64,000 nt of DNA from Symbiodinium microadriaticum (Eukaryota > Sar > Dinophyceae > Suessiales > Symbiodiniaceae). The notes beneath the pieces were generated by a model. That model did not search any database. It worked only from the letters and a program-made list of their open reading frames with translations, and was not told the DNA's origin. The stretch's first letter is position 1; every line of letters begins with the position of its first letter. A program made the position numbers and the translations under genes. Where the stretch lies: positions 50,660 to 114,659 of the forward strand of contig LSRX01000541.1 of the NCBI GenBank assembly GCA_001939145.1, read 5' to 3'. This document shows, in pieces, positions 1 through 12,194 of this stretch.

Positions 1-418
1 TATATGTATCAATTAAGTGTTAAACCCTATTCCAAGCCCAGAGAACGCATCAACGCCTGTAGCGACATTTATAAATGCTTCAACTTTTCGACTTTTTGAC
101 TTTTCGACTTTTCGAATTTCGTTTCGGTTCTCCGCTTATGGAAACCAACGCCTGCTTGCGTACTTAGCTTAGAACTGAAAGTGTACACTTTTTTGTGCTT
201 ATGAACTCAAGAACTAAGATACTTGCGATTCGGCTTAGTGTGAAGTCACAGCATCTCAGGCTCGGAAAGCCCTCAGCTAGGACATGTAATTGCCCTATAC
301 CCAGCATTTGTAACCCGAAACTTCTATCCTGCGGTGTGTATTCGGGTTCTAAGCCCAAACCTTAAGCCCTAAGCCCGGATCCCCAAACCCTAAACCCCAA
401 ACCCTACGCCCCTGACAG

Positions 419-3400
419 AAGAGGGCAGCCACCAAGTTCAGGCCTGCAACCGAGGTCGAACCTACTAGGGCTTTAGGGTTTAGGACTTAATATCTGGGTT
501 TGGAGCACCAGACCTTCCCTGCGTTTTTTTTTTTAACCTGTTCCTTAAAGGAACCATAATAAAGTACAGCCTATACTTTTCTCCCTGGCTACTTCAAAGT
601 CTAGACTATTGAACCACACAAAATGACCCGCAGTGTTCTTTAGGGTTCCTGATTTTATAAAGGAACCAATGCTAGTCCTCAAGGGTCCTCTTTATAATAG
701 TCTTCGACAGGGCGCCTTGTTATGTTTGTACGATCAAGGAGCCCTACATCCTATTCTAGTTATTTAGGCCTCCCACATTAGAGCCAGAGCTGTTTAGAGT
801 TTGAAACGGTCCAGGGTTTAGGGGTTAGCGGTTTAGGGTCTAGGGTTTAGAGTTTAGCATTTATTAGTTTAGGGTTTCCTAAACTCTAAAGCTTTAGATG
901 CTCAGGAGAAGCGCAAGAGCAAGCGACGCAAGGCCGAAGCCGCTGGCAAGGCACTGACGCAGGCCTCGACTCCTAGTATTGCCACGGTAAACCCTATCAA
1001 GGTTTGGGTTTAGGCTACTCAAACCCAACCCCCCCCCCCCAAACCTCAAAACTCCCTAACCTAGACCCCANTCCACCCTTAAACCCGAAATCTCTAAACC
1101 CCTAGACCCTTAAACCCCTCAACTCTAGACCATGAGAGGGTTCGAGGGTTTCTGTCTCTTTTCAGGCTCAGGAGTCCCTCGGCTCGAGGGCTTTTGGGAT
1201 CAAGGGCTTTATTAGCAGGTTTAGGGTTTAGGGTTTAGGGTAGGGGTTCTTTTCAAGGCACTACCTACAGAGGGTTTAGGGTTTAGGGTTTAGGATAGGA
1301 ATCCCCAGAAAAAGTTGGAAGAATGATTAAGGACAAATAGTGCTGGGATTCCTTCTTACACGACTCTTACGGATTGAGGCTATTGGGTTTGAGTTTCCAA
1401 CTTTTGGGCTTCTACTATACATAGACTTTGGGGTAGGGATTTCGGGCTGCAGGCTTTGAGCATTTAGGGTCTAGGGTTCAACAGACTGGGTGGGTTCAGG
1501 TATATAACCACATTAGATTTAGAGACTTGGATCTGGGCATACTTGCAAATAAGCTGATTTTCAGGCGTCGCCAGACTCTAGAGACCATGCACCCTACTTC
1601 CCAAGCACCATAATCAAGCCCGACAGTGTTAAGACGTCCAAGCCCCAGGAATCAAAAACCTGATGCCCCTCGAACCCTAAACGCCTAGACCTTAATATCC
1701 TGCAGCCTAGACCCTCAAAACGAAAAGGCCAAGACCCCAAACCCCAACACTACAAGCTAAATCCCAAAAGACCCGAACCCCTGAACCCTTTGATCCCCAG
1801 ACCCTAAACCCCTATAAACCCGAACTCCTAGCCCCCAAACCTCAAAACTCCCTAACCTAGACCCCAAAGGTTTAGGGTTTAGGGTTTAGCAACCTATGTT
1901 TTTAAAAGACTTGTATAAGGAAAGCAATTCTAGGGAAGCCGAAATAAGGAAGGCTTTCAGCTAAAGCCTGAAACCACGGTACAGGAGAAGACGGAGGAGC
2001 CGAGGAAGTCCCTCGATCCGGAGGAAAAGAAGACGTGCAGCCAAGGCCCTTTTGGAGTTGGGGTTTAGGAGTTTAGGGGCTGAGGTTTTGGGAGGTCTTT
2101 GGGGTTTTTAAAAGTTTAGAGGTTTAGGGGTTTAGGTTGAGGAGTTTAGGGGTTTAGGGTTGAGGGGTTTAGTGGTTTCGGGGCTTTGGAGTTTGGGGGT
2201 TTCGGGGTTAATTGAATCAGGGGGTTTTGGGTGTAATCAGGGTTTAGGGGTGTCGGGTTTTACGGTTTAGGGTTACAGTTCAGACGGTTCAGGTTTTGTC
2301 GGGGTTTGTATAGCTCCATAAACGGCCTCAGCGCCCCAGAATTCATAAAGCGTCCCTACAAAACCTGAAAGTCCTGAAACCGAAACCCCAAACCCTTAAG
2401 CCCCCAAACCCTAAACCCCGAAAATCCTGAAACCTAAACCCTAAACCCTCAAGCCCTAAACCCTGAAAATCCTGAAACCTAAGGACCCCAAAAGTCACAA
2501 GCAACCGCTGCCCAACGACCTCCCGCAGCGCCTACACGGTTCAGGGTTTGGACTTAGGGGTTTAGGGTTGTTGTGGGGTTTAGGCGTTTAGGGTTGTGGG
2601 GGTTAGGGTTTAGGGTTCAACCTCGAAACCCAAGCAGCATCAAAACAACACAACACCCACCCTCGACTACGCCCCAAACCCGCAAACACCCTATCTAGGA
2701 CATTTTCAGGTGGGTAGTTGCCGTTATAGAAGCCTTAAAGGAAGGTCTATATGTCTTATAGAAGCCCTATATACCCTAAACTCCCCACCCGTAGTTTCCT
2801 TTAACCCTCGACAAGTCTCAAAAGCCCGCGGAAGCCATTTGTGTACCAGGGGATGGGTTCCTGGAACGGTTTCTACTCTCGCCTGCCTCTTGGCTCCTTT
2901 GGGTGCTGAGGTCCCCAGACAGACGTTAAGATGCTGGTTTAATGTCGTGGGCTGAGGCTTGGCTTAGGATTTACCAGTAGCTTGTGGTGGTGCTTTGTGA
3001 GCTGTGGTCCTTTGGGTTTATAGCTATTGGCTTTTGGCTTACATGGTGTGTCCCTAAACTCTAAACCCTAGACCCCCTAAACCCTAAACCCTGTAGGCCC
3101 TAAACCCTAAACCCTCAGGTGTCATGATGTGCATCTGCCGTTCGAGGCAGCTGGGAGGGTCTCCTGCCGATGTTCACAGAACTAAGGAGCCCATGCAGCC
3201 TCTAGCTCGGGCGTTTAGGGTATTTAGACACTAGATCTGCCCAATATGGAACACTAAGCATGCCGCGTTTATGTGAAGGTTCAGGGGACTTAGTGAGTAG
3301 TTTATAAGCAGGGGGGGTACAGTTACCGGCACTTTCCCCCAATGAAGGCAGCTCTAACCGGAAATGTAACTTGCTGACTCAGGCCTGGTCGCATAAATGC

Positions 3401-6400
3401 GGGATAGTGCTTAAACCCGACGCCCCTAACAGACCAAGGAAGAGCTGCAAGACCCAGTTCATCGACCATTGCCACAGTTTGCTGCCAATGTCAAATGCTC
3501 TGAGAGCTTTTTGCAGCTAGGTGGCAATCCGGAAGACGTTTGAATTCGGTTCTGGTCTTGTAGCATATAGAAGTACTTATAAATCGTTTTGGTGACCTTT
3601 AAGCTTTAAGCTACGATCCAGGAAAGCCATGCGAACTTTCCTGCCACCGGAAGTCAGTCAGCGTGCAAACGATCTTCAGACTGCCTTTTGCCTGCACGCT
3701 CCCACAGCCCCTTCACTCTATGACTTGGTTGGATCAGCGCGAGCCCTGAACACCTCAACCCTAAGCACCTAAACCATGAGCTTAAACCCTCAACACCTAC
3801 GTGGAGGCCCAGGGGACTTAGCAAGTCGGTTATAAGTAAGTAGGCTTATTATTTTGGTAACTCCATTTAGGGTACTTATACCTGTACTTATAACCTGCTT
3901 ACTAAGTTCCCTGGGCCTCCAAGTAAACCATGAGGAGCCCCACATGCCTAAACCCTAAACAACGACACCATCAGAAGCCGTAAAAGCCAAAACCCTAAAT
4001 CCAGAGCTGCTCTTTGAAGCTCGACTGCCCCCAACTCGACAATCGAGAAGCTGCCATCGGGGAATGCTAAGCCATGGTTTGGGCTGTAGGGCTCAGAGTG
4101 TTCGGGCTTTAGGGCTGTAGGGTTTTAGGGCTTTAGGGCTTCAGGGTTTGGGCATCAGGAGGCCAAATGGCTCTCCCAAAAAAGGCGCTTCTACTTTTCT
4201 CAGACCCCCCTGTTGAGACTTCATATGGGTCGTTTTCTAAATTTGGGTCCCCTTTAGCGTCCTTTTTATCAGGGGTGCCGTACTTTTTTGGGGGGATTTA
4301 AAACGGGACCCTAATTTAGAGAACTACCCATACTGTGACCGTAGTCCCCCAACCGAGGTAAAATCTTCTAGAACCGCCCCTTAGTCTCAAGAAGAGTCGG
4401 ACGACGGTTGCCTTGACCTCTGCCTGCCGTGACCTGCACATCTGACCCTACACTGTCGAATCATCAGGTGCCGTATATTATAGCCCTACCCATGGCTACC
4501 TGAGGAATGTCGCAAAGTTGTCCTGAGCATCTCGCAGATGCAGAATGGCTGTCCGTTGGGCCTTACAAAAGAAGAGTTCTTCGCCCTTGCCGCGTATGCC
4601 TTCGATATACGACAGAAGNTGTTGAGACTTCATATGGGTCGTTTTCTAAATTTGGGTCCCCTTTAGCGTCCTTTTTATCAGGGGTGCCGTACTTTTTTGG
4701 GGGGATTTAAAACGGGACCCTAATTTAGAGAACTACCCATACTGTGACCGTAGTCCCCCAACCGAGGTAAAATCTTCTAGAACCGCCCCTTAGTCTCAAG
4801 AAGAGTCGGACGACGGTTGCCTTGACCTCTGCCTGCCGTGACCTGCACATCTGACCCTACACTGTCGAATCATCAGGTGCCGTATATTATAGCCCTACCC
4901 ATGGCTACCTGAGGAATGTCGCAAAGTTGTCCTGAGCATCTCGCAGATGCAGAATGGCTGTCCGTTGGGCCTTACAAAAGAAGAGTTCTTCGCCCTTGCC
5001 GCGTATGCCTTCGATATACGACAGAAGTGCCGAAGCTTGCAACTATCATTTCGTGGTATTGAATTTGGGATTTAGGGCTTGGGTGTGGGAGGTCTGCCGC
5101 CCCTCAATCGTAGTGTCTGTCAAGCTAGGGGTAAAGCTTGGTTTTCATTGTCGCGGTCAGATCTCGCGACTTATCCTTGAGACGGGCTTCTACAAGGCTT
5201 CTTTCCTGATTTGATCACCAGTACTGGAGACCTTAAATTCCTCGTATGCTTATACCCGCACCTGAAATATTGAACAGCAAGACCCTGCACTTCCTGCGGT
5301 TTGAATGTGGTATGATGTTTGTCATTTAAAATTATAGCTCTTTTAATTGAATCTTAGCATCCAACATAGAGCTTCATAATTGGAATAGGGCCGTAAAGGC
5401 CGTAAACCCTATAAACCCAGAATCCCCTTTGAGTATGTACGGTTTTTAGGGGAAACCGTCTATGAAACTCTGCAGCCATGAAGCCCCAAATGGGCCAACC
5501 CAAAAGCCCTGAAAGAACCCTTCTAGACCCTGCTGCGGACCTCAACCCCTCCAACAAAAGCCTGTCTTTTTTGGGGCTCCTTGTTATGATGTCCTTCTAG
5601 AAGTGCTTAGTCCTGAAGAAGGTGGGTTTGGGGGGCTTTCATGCATTACCTTAAGGACCCTAAACTATGGGATTTATGGTAGATCCCTTAGTATGGAAAC
5701 CCTTAACCCTACACCCTAAACCGGAAGGAGCCCGCCCGAGGTTTCCTGATGCTCCAGTCCATCAGAACTTTTACGTGCACCTGCGGAAGAGCGTGCGGCA
5801 GCGAGATAGAGGCTCTTTAGACCCTGACCTGCGATAGTTTCGGAAGGGTAAAGTTCGGTCTCCCTAGGGTTTAAGTTTGAGGGTATTAGGGATTTGAGGG
5901 ATTTAGACGGTTTAGCGTTGTAGCTTTAGGACTGTAGGGTTCAATTCCGGCGGTGAGGTTTCCCAGAGAGGTCTAGTCTTATACCCTGAAATATGGAATT
6001 AGGTCCACCAGCCCATGCTACGTGCGCATTTTTGGGATGGTAGTTTCATATCTCAATACTGTCATGATCGTTGTGTTAGACCCTAAACCCTAAACCCCTA
6101 GACTCTCATGGTTGCGACGCCCTAAGCCCTCAAGCTCCAGGGCTCTAGCGCCATCGACCCCATGACACTCCAAAAGCCCTGAACCTTGACGTACTGCTCA
6201 CGAAGACCCTGAATCAGCAAGAACTAGGCTGTTGGTATATATCATAGTAGTATGTATATGTTACATGTGTGTATGTGTCTCTATATATATATATATATTG
6301 TATATATATATATATATATATATCTATGCTTCCCCCCGCCCAAGGCTCCAGCGCACCATATATATATATATATATATACACATTTATATTTATATGTATA

Positions 6401-6757
6401 TACCTTGCATATTTGTTTGTTGATTTTGTGTATATGGACTTTCAGGATACTTGTTCCGACCGTCATGCTACACTCCCAAGAGCCACTCCGAGGAAGACTT
6501 GGGAGCTTATCTGCAGCATTGGCTGAAGGGTCTGGAAAAGCAAAGCTGCGTCGTGGAGGAGCCGATCTACTGCTACTCGCCCGGTAGGGTTCCGGGGTTT
6601 TTAGGCTTCAGGGGCTTAGGGTTTTGGGGCTTATACAAGCCTAAACTTTAAACCCTAGTAGAGGATCTAGGGGATCAGGGCACGGGGTTTTGTTTGAGAT
6701 GCAGAAGCTTGTGGGTATAGGACTGAGCGCTCTGGAACCTACCATCCTCAACCGTCG
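419..6757 (+). CDS. Multi-exon gene model; third quarter resembles an ADP-ribosyltransferase-like domain
   Basis: Exon-like islands in order: 419-454, 906-986, 1565-1648, 1985-2045, about 2314-2354, 2499-2536, 2821-2902, 3433-3540, 3622-3748, 4007-4066, 4914-5027, 5728-5813, 6446-6593 and 6699-6757. Most are preceded by AG and followed by GT, GC or GA. The early islands are lysine-rich (EKRKSKRRKAEAAGK). In 4914-5027, 5728-5813 and 6446-6593 the order GLTKEEFFALAAYAFDIRQ, VHQNFYVHLRKSVRQRDR, YLQHWLKGLEKQ..EEPIYCY follows the helix pattern of dinoflagellate ADP-ribosyltransferase-like proteins, where ...KLPxxxxxVYRG is usual. The arginine of YRG is replaced (YCYS), so catalysis is doubtful. 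The Ser-Thr-Ser and ExE parts were not found. Domain call is from remembered pattern only. Islands alone are weak; their order is the main support. Confidence 0.35.
906..986 (+). CDS. Exon-like island, lysine-rich, 27 codons
   Basis: CTCAG|GAG at the start and ACG|GTAAAC at the end give a canonical phase-0 exon encoding EKRKSKRRKAEAAGKALTQA and seven more residues. Telomere-like repeat lies directly on both sides. Part of the 419-6757 model. Confidence 0.35.
1565..1648 (+). CDS. Exon-like island, 28 codons
   Basis: TTTTCAG|GCG at the start and CCCCAG|GAATC at the end (GA donor). Encodes ASPDSRDHAPYFPSTIIKPD and onward. Function unknown; part of the 419-6757 model. Confidence 0.3.
3433..3540 (+). 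CDS. Exon-like island, 36 codons
   Basis: Starts after CCTAACAG and encodes TKEELQDPVHRPLPQFAANV..LQLGGNPEDV. An internal CAGCTAG|GTGGCA could be the real donor. Confidence 0.25.
3622..3748 (+). CDS. Exon-like island, ~42 codons
   Basis: Starts after ATCCAG. The best frame reads AMRTFLPPEVSQRANDLQTA..LYDLVGSARALN. A family A inverted-repeat element lies just downstream at 3800. Confidence 0.3.
3800..3925. mobile_element. Family A inverted-repeat element
   Basis: Arms GTGGAGGCCCAGGGGACTTA and its complement TAAGTTCCCTGGGCCTCCAAG, with inner arms TTATAAGTA/TACTTATAA. About 125 bp. Confidence 0.9.
4211..5027. repeat. Perfect 408-bp tandem copy separated by one N (likely assembly artefact)
   Basis: 4211-4618 and 4620-5027 appear identical base for base at an offset of 409, with the single N at 4619 between them. 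Each copy holds one family D inverted-repeat element and one exon-like island. Identity without any drift beside a placeholder N suggests two overlapping contig ends joined without merging. Confidence 0.85.
4914..5027 (+). CDS. Exon-like island with GLTKEEFFALAAYAFDIRQ
   Basis: Acceptor CTACCTGAG|GAATGT, frame ECRKVVLSISQMQNG then GLTKEEFFALAAYAFDIRQ. The segment fits the helix ahead of the first strand in ADP-ribosyltransferase-like proteins. An identical copy lies at 4505-4618, inside the duplication around the N at 4619, and is probably the same genomic exon represented twice. Confidence 0.35.
6271..6400. repeat. TA microsatellite blocks
   Basis: Two (TA)n runs separated by a short GC-richer spacer with CCCCCCGCCCAAGGCTCC. 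Any apparent reading frame here is repeat translation. Confidence 0.9.
6446..6593 (+). CDS. Exon-like island, 49 codons, canonical GT donor
   Basis: Follows a T-rich stretch ending GGACTTTCAG and ends CCCG|GTAGGG. Encodes SEEDLGAYLQHWLKGLEKQS and CVVEEPIYCYSPG. It matches the Y..LL.GL.KLP..TVYRG stretch of ADP-ribosyltransferase-like folds, without the arginine. Confidence 0.4.
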
Positions 6758-7008
6758 GTGAGATGTGGGAAGTAGCCGGGTATAGCTCAAGTATGTTTAC
6801 CCTAAACCTTTAAAAAAAATATTTACCCAAATCCCAAACCCTAAACCGTCGTAAAGGTGAGTTTTAGCTGCGCCTGAGAGGGAGACCTTCGAGATTGGGT
6901 AGCGGAGGAGTCGGCTCAACCTGGGAACACGAGGTTCTTGAGTCTTACGAAAAGCGCCCTACCCCGTGTCTATACTGTGATCAGAAACATATAGCAATAC
7001 AACAGCAA

Positions 7009-7022
7009 CAGTAGTAGTAGAC

Positions 7023-7060
<38 letters not shown>

Positions 7061-7236
7061 CTTCGTAGTAGTAGCAGCAGCAGGAGTAGTAGTAGTAGTA
7101 GTAGTAGTAGTAGCAGTAGTAGCAGTAGTAGCAGCAGCAGCAGCAGGAGTAGTAGTAGTAATAGTGTAGTAGTAGTAGTAGTAGTAGTAGTAGCAGTAGT
7201 AGTAACAACAACTACTACTACTACTACTACTACTAT

Positions 7237-7274
<38 letters not shown>
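7009..7274. repeat. (AGT)n followed by (ACT)n: head-to-head trinucleotide tracts
   Basis: About 190 bp of imperfect AGT units (with CAG interruptions) is followed after a short AACAACA spacer by about 65 bp of near-pure ACT units. The second tract is the reverse complement of the first, so the pair can fold into a long hairpin. Confidence 0.9.
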
Positions 7275-7580
7275 AGGTGTGGGGTGTGGGGTATGACTCT
7301 AGTTGCTAGGTCGGGTTCCAGATCTTCCCCTCAGCGACCAGGTACACGTAAGCTATACTTGAAACCCTGAAAAACCTACTTCTTTAAGGCTTTAATGAGC
7401 TCCAAAAGTAGGCTGTTTGGTGTTTGGATGATATTATCCCCAATGGAACTGTAAGTTTACACTTTTCTGGATTTATGAACTCAGCGACTAACGGGGTTAA
7501 GGTATACTTTGGCCTTGAAGGTGGTCCTTTGAAGCTACTTTAGTGTCGAAGTATATGGAGCCCTTGGTTGAGGGACTGTC

Positions 7581-7690
7581 ATACGGTTGATGATATAAAC
7601 CCTGCATGACCCATAATTAGGAATATACTATATGTAATTCCCATAGTTTAGGGTCCTTAAGGTAATGCAGGATTTATGTCATCAACAGTA
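7581..7690. mobile_element. Family B inverted-repeat element
   Basis: Arms (C)GGTTGATGATATAAACCCTG / AGGATTTATGTCATCAACAG, inner arms around GGAATATAC. About 110 bp. Confidence 0.85.
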
Positions 7691-8284
7691 GCACTAGTAG
7701 GTTCTGAATATAAGACCTACTGCAGAGTTTATATGCAAAGAGCGGGTAGGGCCCTAAACGCGCCCAGAAGAACCCCAAATCCTGCGCCAGGATGCGATCT
7801 CGGCTCTGCCTAAACCCTGAAATATCCACGCCTGAATAGTTTGTAATGTTATTCCTTCGGGGGTCCTTTTCTAATAACTACTAGACTGTACCATAACCCC
7901 TCTGGTTAAGGCCCTTCATTACCGAACCTTTTTGTTTGTAACTATACCAGACTATACCGCCAAACCCACTATTCCAATCAGTAAGGCCCTACGTTACCGA
8001 GATGCTTAGATGCTCTGTGACCGGTCACCGCCCCGAAGGTGCGATGCCTGCGAGCGACAAGGATTTCCGGAGTCAAACTACGCTTCATTTAAGGTTGCAG
8101 GGTTTAGGGTTGAGGGTTGAGGTTTTAAAGCAAGGATTAAGGTTCAGAGTTGAGGGATACCGCCCTGCGTTGGAGTCTCTGAATGAGTTTGGACTGCATA
8201 GAACTCGTCGAGTTGTCAGGATTGGCCGTTCTCTGTAGTCTCAGGGCTCGTAAGGTTTAGGGTTTAACTTATTTCTAATCATTC

Positions 8285-11200
8285 ACCGAAGCACTTGAGA
8301 AACCCGACTTGCTACGCCCCGAGCCCCAAACGTCGCAAAACTGGCAGCGCGGGTTTGAGGCTGCGGGTTTCCTAAAGCTTGAGAACTTCGGGTTTGCACA
8401 TCGTAGACTTTTCGTGGTTGAAAGGCTTTAGTTTGTACCGCCGGCTTACCAGGAATTGTATTTGACCATCAACAAGCCGCGGCTCAGCTGATAAACCCCA
8501 GACGCGACACCCCAAAACCCTAAATCCGCAACCCTAAACCTACACCCTCAACCCTAAACACGAAATTCCCAAGCCTAAGCCCTATACATCCTCAACCCTG
8601 AAGCCTATAACCCCGAAACTGGAAGCTCCGCGGCAGGAAGCTATCCTGAGCCGTCTGCGAGATGCCTCACTGGCTGGAGCCTTAGAGCTTGCCCAAGACC
8701 TTTAGAAAGAGTTGATGATATGAATGGGTTTAGGGTTTAGGGTTAGGGTTTGGGGTTTAGGGTTTAGGGGTTGAGGGTTTAGGGGTTTAGGGTTTAGGGT
8801 TTAGGGGTTTAGGGTTTAGGGCTTAGGGGTTTAGGGTTTAGGGTTTAGGGATCCCTGAGGGTCTCGCAAAAGGGGCTCTAAGCGGGCCCTGTAAGGTTTC
8901 TATATGGGTAGTTCTCTAAAGGAGGGTCCTTCTTAGGTCCCCAAAAAAAGGGGGCCACCCCGCTTTAAAGTCATTTAAAAGGGACCCTAATTTCGAGAAC
9001 TTGCGGAAGTAATGTTAATGGGGGTCTACAGGGCCAAGCTTTGTCCTTAGAGTCTCAGGAAGGCAAAGGTCGACTGCACCAGGGGTTTGAGCATTGTGAC
9101 ATTGTTTAGGGTTTAGGGCTTAGGGTTTAGTTATTTTGCAAAGCTCCAAAGTTTAGACCCGAAGGCATGAACATAACCTTGTGTGCTTGCCTCCCCAGCT
9201 TTCAACAGGCTCCATGCAGGGATTCTCAGAGTGTAGCCATTGCAGTTCTTCCAACTTCACCCCCGGTTTTTGTCGTGTTTGCTATTCTTGGCTCGCGCCG
9301 GCAGCAGTGCTTTCCAAGGTCGTTTTGATCCAACGGTCTCCCTTGCCCCTGCTTTGCCCGTGCCAAGGTTTGCCTAGCAACTTCAATCAGCTGCACGCCA
9401 GATTTGGGGGTCGCAGCTGCGGCCGCCGGTGAGGGTGGTGCCGTTATCAAGCACCTTGTCTGAGTCACGAAACTCTCAATCCTAAACCGTAAATCCCGGA
9501 ACTCTAAACACTCACCCCTAAACGTCATGCTTGTGGCCTGTTGGGGCCTGTACGGCTTGGGTTCGGCACTTTCGACAGAGATCTTCAGACGTGGGTCTGC
9601 GTGCGCTGGTGTGTGGACTTGCTGCAGCTCGCTCACTATTGGAGCCCTTTGTTCTACCCCCGTTTCAGGGCACCGAGTGTTAGGGCTAGCATCTGCTATC
9701 TAGAATCTCAGAAAAGTCTGTACCCTAACTTAAAAGAGTTAGGGTATGGCACTCCTTTAGGCTTGTTGGAATGAAAGTCAAGTTCTCTTGCATGCATCAT
9801 TCTGGAGGTTTGTCCACATTCAGTCTATTTCGTTTTCGGCTGATACAAATTACGAACCTAGATTCAGACTACTTGGAGCTTCATGTCTACGTAGTTAGAA
9901 GCAGGGCTATAAGTAGGCAAACAAGGGCAAACAATTTTTTAAGATCCATATTGGGAGACTTATAACTCCACCTTGACTACCCTAAAACCTAGTCCTGAAG
10001 CCCTAAACCCACGAACCTCCCAGTAAGACCCTGCTATAACTACCCTAGTCCTTAGGCCCTATAACCCCAAAACCCATGAACCTCCAAGTAAGGCCCTGAC
10101 CCAAGGTTGAATCCCAGCTTCCTGACGATACGTTTAGGGCTTTAGGGTTTAGGTTATTAGTTATTAGAGCTTAGGGCTTTAGGGTTTAGGTTATTAGGGT
10201 CTAGATTGTAGTGACATCGTCTTCTTTACTGTGGATAGCTAGCACATGGTTGATAGGATCCGTCGGCCGGGTTTACATATGCAGGGTCCCATATACAATC
10301 CTGGAAAAGTTCACGGAAGCCTTCACCCTTAAACTCGTTAAGCTCGAAACCCTCAGCCCCAAACCCTAAACCCTAAAAAAACAACTAAACTCTCAACCCT
10401 AAGCCCTAAAACCCTTCGCACCTTCATCTGCCAACTCGTCCGTCCCAGAGACCCAGCAGTTCGATGGACCTGAAACCCACGAGGATTGAGGATTTAGGGA
10501 TCTTTGGGGCTTATAGGGCGTAGGGTTTAGGGCTTTGGGCTTTGGGTTTAGGTTTTAGGGCTCAGGGCTTAGGGTTTAGGGCTTAGGGTTTAGGGTTTAG
10601 GGCTTAGGTTTTAGGGTTTAGGGCTTAGGGTTCAGGGCTTAGGGTTTAGGGCTTAGGGTTTAGGGCTTAGGGTTTAAGGCTTAGGTTCTAGGGCTTAGGG
10701 TTCAGGGCTTAGGGTTTCAACCTCTAAACTCGAAGCCATAACATTTCCCAGCCTCGGCGCCGAAAGCCGGTGGAGGTTGATGCCCAAGACTGTCTGCGAT
10801 CTCACAGCCTCTCGCCTTCCGTGTTTAACCCTTAAAGGAATTTCTGAGTGTTGGGGTTCAGGGTTTAGGGGATTTTGGATTTAGGGGTTTAGGGGTTTGG
10901 GGGTTGGGGATTTAGGGGCTTTACGATTCTTTGAGGCACAGGTTTCAAAAAAAATCCAGCGCGCCAACTACTAACCCACATAACTACAACCCGAAATTCA
11001 CGTGCCTAGTTGTTGGGTCTTTGGACCCGTAAGGCATCTAAATACTAGAGGCAAAGCGAAGTGCGTTGTTTAGAGGTTTAGGGTTTAGGGCGCTTGAAGC
11101 CTTCGTTGCTCCGCGACCGAGGAGGTGAACCGGCTTTGCCATGCACCTCAGGGTCCAGAGCTGCTCGTACTGCCGTGGCTCGGCTTCCCGACAAGCAGAA

Positions 11201-12159
11201 CTCCCTGTATGGTTTAGGGTTCTAGATGCGGCTTGAAGGTTCTGATTTACCAAGGTTCTACAGCTTCAACTTACCCCGTAAAATTCGGACTAAAAGATAG
11301 TATACTACCTGCAGGTAGTTTTTGAGGAAATGTAGGATTATATGTAGGCAGGTATTTGGACCTTTAGCATGGGCGCACAAAAAGCGGGATGTTTTCATGA
11401 ATGCTTCATAGGGGGCCCCACAGTTGAAATCTTTCTGCCAACCCAAAGGGGTTTCAGTCCCAAGATATAGGGGTTTAGGGTTTAGGGTTTAGGGGTTCTG
11501 GAAAACTGTTGAGGATTTGAGTGCCGATAAGTTTAGGCTGAGGGTTGGGTCTAGTGTTGTGGGTGGGAGTGAGGCGGTTGGGCTGCGAAAGTTCCTTTTT
11601 GCGGAACCAGATTTGGAAATTGACGGTTTAGGGCAGTTTAGGTGGGTTCAAGCTGCACAAAAACGAACAGTTTCCATGCATTTGATGCTTGAGGGTTGAA
11701 TGTTCAGGGCAACCAGAGCAGGTTGCAGAGCATGTAAAAGCATCTGAATGCATAAGACCTTGGCATGTGGGTTGCAGGGCTTCAGCCTTGAAGAAGAGGC
11801 CACTGCAATCCCATTTACAGCTTAACAGAAGCCCCAACCCCGAACACTGACGTTTCGCAATCTACAGAGAATGTCAATCCTGAGCTGAGCTCTTAGGTTG
11901 CTTCCTGGTTCCGTCGAACACCTTGTCATTGTGGTGATCTCAAACCCGCAACCCGATAACCCCAAACTCACAAGCTTAGCCTGCCGCAAGCCTTAGGAAC
12001 ACCCTCCTTCGGGCCTCAATGCCAAAGGAGCCAGGCCACACTCTGCCTGACACGTCTTACATTTTGAAAACCGGCAGCATGATGATGGTGATAATGAGGA
12101 CGACGAAGATGATAACCGGGATTATGATGCTGGTATATGCTGGTGATAATGACCATGAC

Positions 12160-12194
<35 letters not shown>

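Noticed and set aside
6232-6587. Tyr/Ile-rich open frames
   Set aside because: Translation of TA microsatellites.
6981-7211. Leu/Tyr/Cys-rich 76 aa frame
   Set aside because: Translation of the AGT trinucleotide tract.
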